A DNA stretch of 23,347 nt, from assembly GCA_964575975.1 (NCBI GenBank), contig CAZNTU010000081.1, forward strand, positions 1-23,347, given 5' to 3'. Made by a program: the position numbers and the translations under genes. The notes under the pieces were generated by a model. It did not search any database. It was given only the letters and a program-made list of their open reading frames with translations, and had not been told where the DNA came from. This document shows positions 15,209 through 22,988 of the stretch, in pieces. The DNA comes from G963674505 sp964575975. GTDB taxonomy: Bacteria > Desulfobacterota > Desulfobacteria > Desulfobacterales > SKZT01. Numbering within the stretch: position 1 is the first letter of the stretch; the number at the start of each line of letters is the position of its first letter.

Positions 15209-15908
15209 TCATGCGGGCGTGTTTCCGGGTGCCTGGATACTGGCGGCAGATGCGGGGCCTTACGTCGTGAATGAGGCACGCATGCCGGTTTTTTTCAGGA
15301 TTTTTAGAAAGCCAGGGGCAGCGGTCGGAGATCAGTCCCGTGGCAGGGTCCATCCAGATCGCGTACCCGACGATTTCGTCTTGGTTTCGAAACACCTTCA
15401 CCCTTTCCAGAATATCGGTCCGCCCCAGTTCCTGCCATAGCCGGCAGTCCTCGTCGGTCAACTCGTCCCGGTAATCCAGAAGGTTGCAGCAGTGGCCGCA
15501 CTGTCGGCATTCGAAATTTTCCCCGCCGGTTTTTACGACGATTCCATCCTTTTCGCCTTTTTCTCCTTTTCGAACCCATGCCTTTTCCTGGAAAACGCAA
15601 CTGCAGATATCCGCCAGGGTCCGAAGCGGCGGGTCGCTCTTTTTAAGCTCTTCGCACAGATAATCGGCCATGTCGTCGAAGAGCGCAAGGCTGGGTTTGC
15701 CCTTGGAGGAACTCTTTACCCACAGGCCGCCCCGGCCCTTGTCCTCGGAAACGACCCTGTCCTCTCCCAAAACCAAACGGGCCAGCCTCCCGAACAAAAT
15801 CGGCTGTGCCCGGTATTGAACCAAATCCAGACAAACGGCCCGGATTGCTTCGGAACGAGTGAGAAAAATTTTGTCGTTTTCTTCCATGAAATACCCCCAT
15901 TTACCCAT
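15183..15908 (-). CDS. YkgJ-family cysteine-cluster protein, 241 aa
   Basis: This is a soluble protein with the zinc/iron-chelating cysteine cluster of the YkgJ (CxxCxxCC) family. The key motif is CRQCGHCC (C134, C137, C140, C141), followed by RCPWL (C197), ACLIHDVRPRICRQYP (C211, C221) and TGCPGF (C236), the full ligand set. The N-terminal 130 residues form an extra region with a CxxC-like ICSC (101-104). A second in-frame start at 15887 is nearly as likely; 15908 has GGAG 9 nt upstream. Function is not established for the family; metal binding is the safe inference. The gene ends where the ATPase fragment begins, and it lies 88 bp downstream of the REC-REC gene. Confidence 0.88.
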   Translation of the reverse strand: MGKWGYFMEENDKIFLTRSEAIRAVCLDLVQYRAQPILFGRLARLVLGEDRVVSEDKGRGGLWVKSSSKGKPSLALFDDMADYLCEELKKSDPPLRTLADICSCVFQEKAWVRKGEKGEKDGIVVKTGGENFECRQCGHCCNLLDYRDELTDEDCRLWQELGRTDILERVKVFRNQDEIVGYAIWMDPATGLISDRCPWLSKNPEKNRHACLIHDVRPRICRQYPGTRKHARMTGCPGFGD

Positions 15909-15996
15909 TGGGTTCCGCTCCGTTCATTCATGCTTTTTCGGATTGAAGCGATGACAACGACCGGGGAGGTGTCTTTCAAGGTCGAATTCCGGCGAT

Positions 15997-17511
15997 TCAC
16001 TGCAAATTCGAAATCGTTTCTACTTTTCGCAGTTCGCTTTCAAGAGCGTGGATCTCTTGCCTTATTTCCTCGACAAATCCTTCTTTCGCGATTTTCTCCA
16101 GCCTTTCCGCAAGATTGAACAGGCTGTCGAGCCTCATGGATATGGCGCCTCCCTTTATGGTATGAAGAGCGTCCGCGGCTTTTTCGAAATCTCCGTCCTC
16201 CAGAGCTTCCGACAGGTGAACCATGTATCTTCTCGCCGAATCGACATACAGTTTCAAATATTTGGCGCACTTTTCCTCGCCGAACCCGAGGCTGTCCGCT
16301 ATTTGCTTCAAACAGTATTCCTTCTCGCAGGGGATCTCCTCGCCCACTTCGACGAATCTTGAAAAAAGGTCCGAAACCGCTTCTTGGTTTTTGGCGCATG
16401 CGCTGTGTCGCAGAAAGTCGATGCTGTCGGCGAACGTCTCGGACAACAAGACCGTTTCCATTTTGGGTTCGCACCCGGGCAAGCGAACCTTGCCTAAATC
16501 GATAATGTCGTCGACAAAGCATAGCAGGGCGGCCACAGAGGCCTTTATTCCCTCCAACGCATCCCGGTCGTCGTGTCTCAAGTTATTTCTGGACAGCAGC
16601 AGATCCGCGAATCCAAGGATTCCTGTCAGAGGCGAGCGCAAGTGGTGGGAACAAACCGTCAGAAAGTTGTCCTTCATCCTGTTTAGATTCTTCAATTCTT
16701 CCACCATGGCGGAAAGCCGTTTGGCAAGTCGTGCATTGTCCAAATGGGCGTTTATCCTGGCGAGAAGCTCTTCCTTGAGAAACGGCTTGACAAGGTAGTC
16801 CGAAGCGCCGGCTTTGAACAGTCTCGGCAGTTCGGCCCTCTCCTCGAGGGCCGTCAGGCAAATGACGGGCACGTCGTCGAGGTTAAGCTCGCGCCTGATC
16901 TTGCCCATAAGTTCGCGGCCGTCCATTCCCGGCATTAGAAGGTCCGTTACGACCAAATCGACGCCGTGTTTCATTTCTTTCAGCATGTCGAAAGCGTGCC
17001 GGCCGTCCTTGGCCTCGAACACCTCGATCCCCTCTTGCTTCAGGCAATCGGCGACAATTTTGCTGGCGGCGGCGCTGTCGTCCACCACGAGCGCGGTCAA
17101 TCCACGTCCCAGCCGGTTTTCCGACAGCACCTTGTTGACCGTCTCCAAAATGGCCCCCGGCTTGAAAGGTTTGGTGACGAAATCGGCAGCCCCAAGTTCG
17201 AATCCCTTTTCCCGGCATTCCATGTCGTCGTTGGACGTGAGAAAAACGACCGGGGGACGCCTGTTTCCGAAATGCCTTCCATAGTGCTCGTCCGCAAGTC
17301 TCTTGCACACTTCGAACCCGTTCGGCGCGGGCATCTCGACATCCAATGCGATCAAATCGGGGACGGGAGGCCTGCTCAATCGGCCAAGCGCTTCGAACCC
17401 GTCCACAGCCTCCTCCACTCTATAGCCGCCGGATTCCAACTCCATTCTGATCGCTATACGGTCAGCCTTGTTGTCGTCGATAACGAGAATTTTTTTCGTT
17501 CCTTTTTCCAT
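15997..17511 (-). CDS. REC-REC-DHp-HPt signalling protein lacking a kinase catalytic domain, 504 aa
   Basis: This is a cytoplasmic multi-domain phosphorelay protein. Receiver 1 spans about 7-130 with phospho-acceptor D57 (in IALDVEMPAPNG); receiver 2 spans 138-257 with D190 (in VVTDLLMPGMDG). A short coiled segment leads to a DHp (HisKA-like) helix pair at 275-340, with DNFLTVCSHHLRSPLTGILG and likely H289; the usual Glu after the His is replaced by H290. A HATPase_c domain (N, G1 and G2 boxes) should follow but is absent: after CAKNQ (372-376) the chain goes straight to a C-terminal HPt domain (about 400-500) with H450 in DALHTIKGGA. It therefore cannot autophosphorylate. It may be a relay hub, or an in-frame deletion derivative of a hybrid kinase. 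The ribosome-binding site is weak. Confidence 0.9.
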   Translation of the reverse strand: MEKGTKKILVIDDNKADRIAIRMELESGGYRVEEAVDGFEALGRLSRPPVPDLIALDVEMPAPNGFEVCKRLADEHYGRHFGNRRPPVVFLTSNDDMECREKGFELGAADFVTKPFKPGAILETVNKVLSENRLGRGLTALVVDDSAAASKIVADCLKQEGIEVFEAKDGRHAFDMLKEMKHGVDLVVTDLLMPGMDGRELMGKIRRELNLDDVPVICLTALEERAELPRLFKAGASDYLVKPFLKEELLARINAHLDNARLAKRLSAMVEELKNLNRMKDNFLTVCSHHLRSPLTGILGFADLLLSRNNLRHDDRDALEGIKASVAALLCFVDDIIDLGKVRLPGCEPKMETVLLSETFADSIDFLRHSACAKNQEAVSDLFSRFVEVGEEIPCEKEYCLKQIADSLGFGEEKCAKYLKLYVDSARRYMVHLSEALEDGDFEKAADALHTIKGGAISMRLDSLFNLAERLEKIAKEGFVEEIRQEIHALESELRKVETISNLQ

Positions 17512-17578
17512 GTTTTCGGTTTTGGTTTCACACTCTGAATCGTTACATGCGCCGGTTTCTTGATAATTAAAAGAAAGC

Positions 17579-17809
17579 TTAAGGTCTTTCGCCCCAATAA
17601 TTGCTTCTGTCCTTTGCGTAGCTCTCGAAATCTTTTTCGAGCAAGAATTTCGAAATCATTTCGCCGACCAATTCCGCCGTGTCCACGCGATAAACTCCCC
17701 TTTCGTCCTTGCCGGCGATCGCCTTTGCGTTTTCGACCACGGCCCGCAGGGATTCGGGCGTAATTTCCACGTTTGCGTTAATCAGCATCGTTTCTTTTTT
17801 TTCTTTCAT
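17579..17809 (-). CDS. Small unrecognised protein, 76 aa
   Basis: I do not recognise this family. The protein is soluble and mostly helical in appearance, with ITPESLRAVVENAKAIAG (16-33), RVDTAELVGEMISKFLLEKD (41-60) and an aromatic tail NYWGERP. It lacks cysteines, signal and membrane segments. Start 17809 has AAAGGGA 10 nt upstream; an internal ATG at residue 8 is less well placed. It lies 45 bp after the 254-aa protein and 67 bp before the REC-REC gene on the same strand, so it is probably the last gene of the ParM-like operon. Codon-level smoothness and the ribosome-binding site support it as real. Confidence 0.7.
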   Translation of the reverse strand: MKEKKETMLINANVEITPESLRAVVENAKAIAGKDERGVYRVDTAELVGEMISKFLLEKDFESYAKDRSNYWGERP

Positions 17810-17854
17810 TCCTTTACCGTCCCTTTCAGCCGAGGGCAGCAGCGTTGGGTATAT

Positions 17855-18619
17855 TTATCCGCGACCCTCGTGAACTCCGAAAAAATCCCGGTAAAAATCC
17901 CCTTCCGGCGATTGCACCAGGACCATGTAATTTTTCTGCGATATCCGTTGTCCGGGGTCGTTCAAGAAAGACCTCGCCGTGATCGCGTCCGGCGCATTGT
18001 AGACCTTGATGAAGGTCTTTTCCGTCAAATCGATCCTGGAGTACTCGCGAACGAAAACCACTTGACGAATTTTCTTTTCACTGTTCGGTTTTTTCCCGTT
18101 TCCGGGTTTTCTTTCTTTGTAGCAGGCGCCGCCGGCGAACGAGAACTTTTTCTTCGCCTCGGTCCAGTGCTCCAACGGCATCTCCCTGCCCGCGATCACG
18201 GTCTCGAATTTGCCGTCGGCCCTGCGGTAACAGCCGAAGACATATTCCCTGGAGCAAACGGGGTTTCCCGTGTCGGTCGCCAAGTATATGAAGGAAAGCG
18301 AAAGAAGGGCCTCCGACGCGTCGATTTCGCGATCGAAAACATAGGCAATGTAGGTCGTCGAATCAGATCCCGCTTCGACCTCCTCCCAAAGGATTTCGGC
18401 TTGGGAGTGGCGCATGACGCGGGTGCCTTGGTTGTCTTTTTCGAAAAAAGCCCTGCCTTCGTCCCGCCGAACGGTTTCGGTTCCGACGATTTCGCCTTTC
18501 TGGGATCGATCGACTGCGGCTTTGCCGGTTTCGAAAGAGATTTTCTCCGAACTCCGCTCGCCGAAGCAGGATTCCGAGGAATCATCCCGTCGATTTTTAA
18601 AAAATCGAAAAATTCCCAT
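17855..18619 (-). CDS. Unrecognised protein in the ParM-like operon, 254 aa
   Basis: I do not recognise this family. The N-terminus is basic and polar (MGIFRFFKNRRDD), followed by a linker rich in Ser, Glu and Lys up to about 65. A middle region (68-168) contains AEILWEEVEAGSDSTTYIAY and SLSFIYLATDTG. After a Lys/Gly-rich linker (169-184), a compact C-terminal region (186-249) reads VVFVREYSRIDLTEKTFIKV and ends in MVLVQSPEGDFYRDFFGVHE, suggesting an alpha/beta domain. There is no signal peptide or membrane helix. It starts 21 bp after the ParM-like gene, so it may be that filament's partner or regulator. That role is inference from position only. Confidence 0.78.
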   Translation of the reverse strand: MGIFRFFKNRRDDSSESCFGERSSEKISFETGKAAVDRSQKGEIVGTETVRRDEGRAFFEKDNQGTRVMRHSQAEILWEEVEAGSDSTTYIAYVFDREIDASEALLSLSFIYLATDTGNPVCSREYVFGCYRRADGKFETVIAGREMPLEHWTEAKKKFSFAGGACYKERKPGNGKKPNSEKKIRQVVFVREYSRIDLTEKTFIKVYNAPDAITARSFLNDPGQRISQKNYMVLVQSPEGDFYRDFFGVHEGRG

Positions 18620-18640
18620 TGTAGTACCGCTTTGTCCCGG

Positions 18641-19705
18641 TTATTCCTTTTTAGGGTCCTTGGAGTCTTCCCGTTCGGGCGAAACAGCGGCTTGAGGCTG
18701 GCCGAATTCGAATTTCCCGTATTTGACATAGCCCTGCACGTTGTTGAGCCGGGCGTCGATATTGCTTGGCACCGGAAGCACGTTCCCGTCGATCAGCGGT
18801 TGGAGAAACCTTGCCAGCTCCACGCTTCCGCCGCCGGTCAGGATAACGGCGTCCATATCCCAGTCGTCGGCCCAAAGTCTGTTGATCTCGTTCGCGATTA
18901 TACCGGCCGCGTGCGCGAAAACACGGTCCCTCAAGTCGGCGATGTTGTATTCCTTTCCGCGGATCTTGATGAAACCGGTCTCCACGGCCTTGTACATGCG
19001 GTACAGTTCGACATTCACACCGCAGTCGGCGCGAAGCTTTTTAGCGATGACGCCGAACATTTTCGAAATGCCCGTGTCGGTAGTGCTGCTGCCTCTTTCC
19101 ACGTATCGAAGACGGTCGAACACGGAAAAATCGGTCGTCTGAAAACCGATGTCAACCACGCCTATCTTTTGCTTGGCAAGCTCTTTGTTCACTATCGCGC
19201 CGTTTTCGTCCAGCAAAAGGTTGAAAACGCTCCCCAGAGGCTGAGGCATCATTCTCACCTTGTTGATGTTCAGCCTGCGGGTCGTCGTGTTTCCGTCGGG
19301 GTTGTGAAAGACGATATCGTGATGGCCCTTGATGGTTTTGATGAAACGTTTGTGGTAATCCTTGAAGTAGCTTACGGGAAGTCCCGACACGATGTTGACC
19401 GGAACGTACTTGTCGGTGAGGTTGCCGAGGGACGTGAGCGCCAGGATTTTCACGAACTCGGACACGAGCTTTTCCTGTTCAAGAGTGAACTGGCGCACGT
19501 TCGACTGCTGGTCCGCGAAATCCCCCACGAAGTAGGACTGTCCGTCGATGGTGACATGCAAATTGTCCACGAACGATCTGAGCCCCATGTTCATCTGAAA
19601 CTGAATGTCGGTCGCCTCACCCAACAGGGATTTGAAAATGACGAATTCTTTTCCGTCCGTCGCCTTGGTGAAACCGAATCCCACGTCGATGCCAAAAGTA
19701 TCCAT
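18641..19705 (-). CDS. ParM/StbA-like actin family ATPase, 354 aa
   Basis: This is a bacterial actin-like protein expected to bind ATP and polymerise. The actin-fold motifs are clear: phosphate-1 loop DTFGIDVGFGFTKA (2-15), phosphate-2 loop KIGVVDIGFQTTDFSVF (180-196) and adenosine loop AVILTGGGSVEL (286-297). NIVSGLPVSYFKDY (104-117) also fits the ParM/StbA group rather than MreB or FtsA. The charged tail after about 335 (SPEREDSKDPKKE) is probably flexible. ATG 19705 has GGAGGG upstream. ParM normally works with ParR and a parC site in plasmid segregation; neither is visible here. Instead two unknown genes follow within 21 and 45 bp. A chromosomal filament role is therefore plausible but unproven. 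Confidence 0.9.
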   Translation of the reverse strand: MDTFGIDVGFGFTKATDGKEFVIFKSLLGEATDIQFQMNMGLRSFVDNLHVTIDGQSYFVGDFADQQSNVRQFTLEQEKLVSEFVKILALTSLGNLTDKYVPVNIVSGLPVSYFKDYHKRFIKTIKGHHDIVFHNPDGNTTTRRLNINKVRMMPQPLGSVFNLLLDENGAIVNKELAKQKIGVVDIGFQTTDFSVFDRLRYVERGSSTTDTGISKMFGVIAKKLRADCGVNVELYRMYKAVETGFIKIRGKEYNIADLRDRVFAHAAGIIANEINRLWADDWDMDAVILTGGGSVELARFLQPLIDGNVLPVPSNIDARLNNVQGYVKYGKFEFGQPQAAVSPEREDSKDPKKE

Positions 19706-19742
19706 TTTCGATTCCCTCCGTTCGTTGTCGGAAATTTTTCAA

Positions 19743-19771
19743 TTTATGGACCATACGAACCCAAAAGTCAA
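19743..19771 (-). promoter_or_regulatory. Candidate promoter for the ParM-like operon
   Basis: On the minus strand TTGACT (19766-19771) and CATAAA (19743-19748) are separated by exactly 17 bp, about 38 bp before the ParM-like start. The -35 matches five of six positions and the -10 four of six. Confidence 0.55.
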
Positions 19772-19813
19772 ACCAAATGCAATCCTGCTTTGATTCTCCG
19801 GCCGGCAACGGCC

Positions 19814-19844
19814 TTGACAAAAGTCCAAATCGCACAATTATAAT
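19814..19844 (+). promoter_or_regulatory. Candidate promoter upstream of htpG, overlapping a palindrome
   Basis: Perfect TTGACA (19814-19819) and perfect TATAAT (19839-19844) are separated by 19 bp, longer than ideal. The -10 lies inside the palindrome CAATTATAATTG (19836-19847), which could be an operator. The leader to the htpG ATG would be about 108 nt. A heat-shock sigma-32 type site (CTTGAA with CCCCAT) was looked for and not found. Confidence 0.5.
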
Positions 19845-19959
19845 TGCCAAAATTTCGGAGAGAGCCTTTCATGGCTTGTATCAACTCGAAAATATGATCG
19901 TTTGACTGAATATTGGATTGATTCTTTTTAAAGAAATTCGTCTTAAAGGAGAGAGGAGA

Positions 19960-21891
19960 ATGAACGCGAAAACGGAAGAAGACAACAAAACGACTTACGA
20001 GTTTAAAACGGAAGTCCGGCAGCTTTTAAAAATCATTGTCAATTCGCTTTATTCCAACCCTGAAATATTCTTGCGGGAACTCGTTTCGAACTCCTCGGAC
20101 GCCATCGACAAACTCAGGTTCAAAGCACAGACCGACCCCGACGTATTGGGGGACGACGGCGAGTTCAAAATCAAGATCGTCCCGAACAAGGACGCCCGTA
20201 CCCTAGAGATCGCCGACAACGGCATCGGCATGACCCGCGAAGAAGTCATGGAAAACATCGGGACCATAGCCAAAAGTGGAACGGCCGCTTTCATCGAGGC
20301 TTTGGAGGCGGCCAAGAAAACCGAGGATACCCTCGCCCCCGAACTCATTGGCCAATTCGGCGTCGGCTTCTACAGCGCCTTCATCGTGGCGGACAAGGTC
20401 ACCTTGATTACCAGGGCCGCAGGCTCCGAGACGGCGGTTCGCTGGGAGTCCGCAGGCGACGGTTCCTTCACCGTCGAAGATGCCCGAAGGGACGGCCGCG
20501 GAACGAGCGTAATCCTGCATTTGAAGAAAATGGAGGACGGGGAGGACGATTATTCCGACGAATGGACCATCAAGAGAATCGTAAAAAAACATTCCGATTT
20601 CGTGAGCTATCCCATCGTGATGGATGTGGAGCGGAAAGAGCCCGAACTCGACGACGAGGGAAACCCGATCAAGGGCAAAACCAGAACCGAGATCGTGGAG
20701 GAAACCTTAAATTCCATGAAGGCCATTTGGGCCAAGAGCAAATCCGAGGTTGCGGAAGAGGAGTACGAGGAATTCTACAAGCATCTGGGCCACGACTGGA
20801 ACCCGCCGTTGGCGCATTTGCATTTCAAAATGGAGGGGACCACCGAGTACACCGCTCTTCTTTATATTCCATCCCAGGCTCCGTTCGACATATTCCACCC
20901 GGAAAACCGGCATGGAGTCAGGCTCTATTGCAAGAAAGTCTTTATCATGGACGACTGCGCCGATTTGGTTCCGGAATATTTCAGGTTCGTAAAGGGCGTG
21001 GTGGACGCCGCCGACCTGAACCTGAACATCAGCCGCGAAATCCTGCAACAGGATCGCCTTGTCCGAAACATCCGAAAAAATCTGAAAAAGAAGCTGTTCG
21101 AACTCCTGGAGGGATTGGACAAGGAAAAATACGAAAAATTCTACGCCGAATTCGGAACCGTTCTGAAAACGGGAATCCCCTTGGACTTCGAAAGCAAGCA
21201 ACGAATCGCCGACCTCCTGCGCTACAAAACCACGGCGTCCGGGGACAAATGGAGGACCCTGAAAGAGTATGTCGAGAACATGAAAACCGACCAAAAGCAT
21301 GTTTATTACATAATCGGCGACAATCTCCCTTCCATTTTAAACAGCCCGCATCTTGAAAAACTCAAGGAAAAGGGATATGAAGTGATCTTGATGAGCGACC
21401 CGGTGGACGAATGGGTCGTGCAGACTTTGGACGAGTACGACGGGAAAAAACTCAAGAGCGCGGAAAAGGGCGATTTGGACATCGAGGAGGTGGACAGGGC
21501 CAAAAAGGACGAATACGCGAACCTGTTCGAATTCGTCCAATCGGAACTCGATTCGAAAATCAAGGAAGTAAAGGCTTCCACGAGGCTGAAGGACTCCGCC
21601 GCGTGCCTTTCCGGCAACGAGTACGACATGAGTCCTTTCATGGAAAAAATCTTAAGGGCCTCCGGAAAAGACCTTCCGGAAAACAAAAGGGTTTTGGAAC
21701 TCAACCTCGACCACCCGGTCTTGGAAAAGTTCAGGAAAATTTTCGAAAAGGACAAGGCGAATCCGGTCCTGAAAGATTACAGCAAGTTGCTTTACGACAT
21801 CGCGGTCATCGGCGAGGGAGGCAAAGTGGACAACCCCTCCCGGTTCGGCAAAATGGTCGGAGATTTAATGGCCGGGGCTTTGCCGGACTAA
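19960..21891 (+). CDS. htpG: Molecular chaperone HtpG (Hsp90 family), 643 aa
   Basis: This is the cytosolic bacterial Hsp90, an ATP-dependent dimeric chaperone that remodels client proteins. The GHKL ATPase domain has FLRELVSNSSDAIDKLRF with catalytic E40 and N44, ADNGIGM with D86 (85-91), lid GQFGVGFYSAF (131-141) and GTSVILHL (181-188). The middle domain carries the catalytic-loop LNISREILQQDRLVRN (355-370). The C-terminal dimerisation domain runs to 643, with no cytosolic eukaryote-type MEEVD tail. Start 19960 is preferred over an in-frame ATG at 19918 because AAAGGAGAGAGGAGA lies directly before it and the family begins here. Length is normal. It is divergent from the ParM-like gene. Confidence 0.97.
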   Translation: MNAKTEEDNKTTYEFKTEVRQLLKIIVNSLYSNPEIFLRELVSNSSDAIDKLRFKAQTDPDVLGDDGEFKIKIVPNKDARTLEIADNGIGMTREEVMENIGTIAKSGTAAFIEALEAAKKTEDTLAPELIGQFGVGFYSAFIVADKVTLITRAAGSETAVRWESAGDGSFTVEDARRDGRGTSVILHLKKMEDGEDDYSDEWTIKRIVKKHSDFVSYPIVMDVERKEPELDDEGNPIKGKTRTEIVEETLNSMKAIWAKSKSEVAEEEYEEFYKHLGHDWNPPLAHLHFKMEGTTEYTALLYIPSQAPFDIFHPENRHGVRLYCKKVFIMDDCADLVPEYFRFVKGVVDAADLNLNISREILQQDRLVRNIRKNLKKKLFELLEGLDKEKYEKFYAEFGTVLKTGIPLDFESKQRIADLLRYKTTASGDKWRTLKEYVENMKTDQKHVYYIIGDNLPSILNSPHLEKLKEKGYEVILMSDPVDEWVVQTLDEYDGKKLKSAEKGDLDIEEVDRAKKDEYANLFEFVQSELDSKIKEVKASTRLKDSAACLSGNEYDMSPFMEKILRASGKDLPENKRVLELNLDHPVLEKFRKIFEKDKANPVLKDYSKLLYDIAVIGEGGKVDNPSRFGKMVGDLMAGALPD

Positions 21892-22001
21892 ATTCGGGAA
21901 CTTTTCGCGAAGAAGCTTTCGGCGCCATGCGTCAGTTACTTAGCGGCCCATGTCGCCAACTTCGATGTCCCGACAGTTGAAGCCGCATGAATCGCAAGGC
22001 T

Positions 22002-22037
22002 GGTTGCGCCGGCGTTTTCCTTTGGCCGGTCGCAACC
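22002..22037 (+). terminator. Strong stem-loop after htpG (possible terminator)
   Basis: GGTTGCG-CCGGC at 22002-22013 pairs with GCCGG-T-CGCAACC at 22025-22037, a 12-bp stem with one bulge and an 11-nt loop. It lies about 110 bp after the htpG stop. No T-run follows directly, so intrinsic termination is uncertain. Confidence 0.45.
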
Positions 22038-22064
22038 CGCCAATGCTTTAAACCGTTTTACAAT

Positions 22065-22081
22065 CCCGTTAACATAACGGG
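22065..22081. promoter_or_regulatory. Perfect 7-bp inverted repeat upstream of the HPt gene
   Basis: CCCGTTA (22065-22071) and TAACGGG (22075-22081) flank a 3-nt loop, 20 bp before the HPt start. It could be a regulator site or a leader hairpin affecting translation. Confidence 0.4.
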
Positions 22082-22101
22082 CTTCATCGGAGAATTGACT
22101 C

Positions 22102-22422
22102 ATGATGGATTTCAACGCGATAGCAGAACGACTCGGGTTGGAAAATGACGAATATCTGGAACTTCTCGAGCTGTTCGTGGACACCAGCTTCGCCGATTTG
22201 GAGAATATAGAAAGCGCCATCAAGGCGGAAGACGTCGATGGAACCGCAAAGGCGGCGCATTCGTTGAAGGGATCTTCCGGAAGCTTGGGACTCGACGCTA
22301 TCTCGGAGTCGGCCAGGAAAATCGAAAAAAACGCCAAGGAAGGTTCTTTGAAAGGGGCGCTCGAATCTTTGGGCGCGATCAAGGACAGGATAAAAGCCAT
22401 TAGTGCGTCGATGCCCGGATAG
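22102..22422 (+). CDS. Stand-alone HPt (histidine phosphotransfer) protein, 106 aa
   Basis: This is a four-helix-bundle phosphotransfer protein that would shuttle phosphate between receiver domains. The active segment is KAAHSLKGSSGSLG with phospho-accepting H53, preceded by LLELFVDTSFADLENIESAI (21-40) and followed by SESARKIEKNAKEG (68-81). The His, Lys and Gly positions of the family motif are all present. It is a complete single-domain protein. GGAG lies about 12 nt before ATG 22102; the second ATG at 22105 is equally possible. No kinase is nearby; candidate partners in this window are the double-receiver protein (15997-17511) and the NarL-type regulator (1929-2591). Confidence 0.92.
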   Translation: MMDFNAIAERLGLENDEYLELLELFVDTSFADLENIESAIKAEDVDGTAKAAHSLKGSSGSLGLDAISESARKIEKNAKEGSLKGALESLGAIKDRIKAISASMPG

Positions 22423-22475
22423 AGATGCCGGCCGATTCGCGTTCCAATGAAGTTTCGCAAGGGGAGAAAAAAAAG

Positions 22476-22916
22476 ATGCCGACCCTATCCGACCGCTCGT
22501 CCAATCCGATATTCGCGTGGAAATCTTTTTTGGCGACGTTTCTGTTTTTAATTGTTCTATCCGGTTGCGGCACTTTATCGGGAATGAATCAAAAAAAGAA
22601 ATTTTCGGAATTGAGCAAGGCTTACAAGACAGCCATTCTATGGTCCGACTTCGAATACGCGTCGGAATTCCTCGCCGACGGTTTGGTAGACAAGGACCGG
22701 CTCGATCCCATTTACGAAAACGTCAAAGTCACGGCTTTCGAGAAAAAACGCAACATCGTCGATGCGGACGTGAACAAAATCGAAGAGGTCGTGGAAATTC
22801 GATATTATTGGATCGACAGGATGGTTGAAAAAAGCATAACGGACCACCAAGTATGGGAATGGAACGCGGAAGCCCGAAATTGGTATTTGGTGACCGGATT
22901 GCCTTCGTTTGAATGA
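22476..22916 (+). CDS. Putative small lipoprotein, 146 aa
   Basis: The N-terminus carries a lipoprotein signal: a polar start, hydrophobic FLATFLFLIV and lipobox LSGC with C31 as the predicted lipidated cysteine, followed by GTLSG. The mature part of about 115 residues contains FSELSKAYKTAILWSDFEYA and, later, VVEIRYYWIDRMVEKS and NWYLVTGLPSFE, suggesting a small alpha/beta (NTF2-like) fold. Start 22476 is preferred over 22425 because GGGGAG lies 9 nt upstream and it puts the signal near the N-terminus. It is 53 bp after the HPt gene and may be co-transcribed. The function is unknown; it is probably anchored in the membrane facing the periplasm. Confidence 0.8.
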   Translation: MPTLSDRSSNPIFAWKSFLATFLFLIVLSGCGTLSGMNQKKKFSELSKAYKTAILWSDFEYASEFLADGLVDKDRLDPIYENVKVTAFEKKRNIVDADVNKIEEVVEIRYYWIDRMVEKSITDHQVWEWNAEARNWYLVTGLPSFE

Positions 22917-22988
22917 TCCGATTCGCGGAAAAGTCTGAATCGGGATTTTCCCACAGGCCTCGCGAAGCCGCGAATACCCGGAAATGTT

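Noticed and set aside
17870..19843. 657-aa plus-strand ORF
   Set aside because: It is antisense to the ParM-like gene and its neighbour, both of which have motifs or ribosome-binding sites; this ORF has neither.
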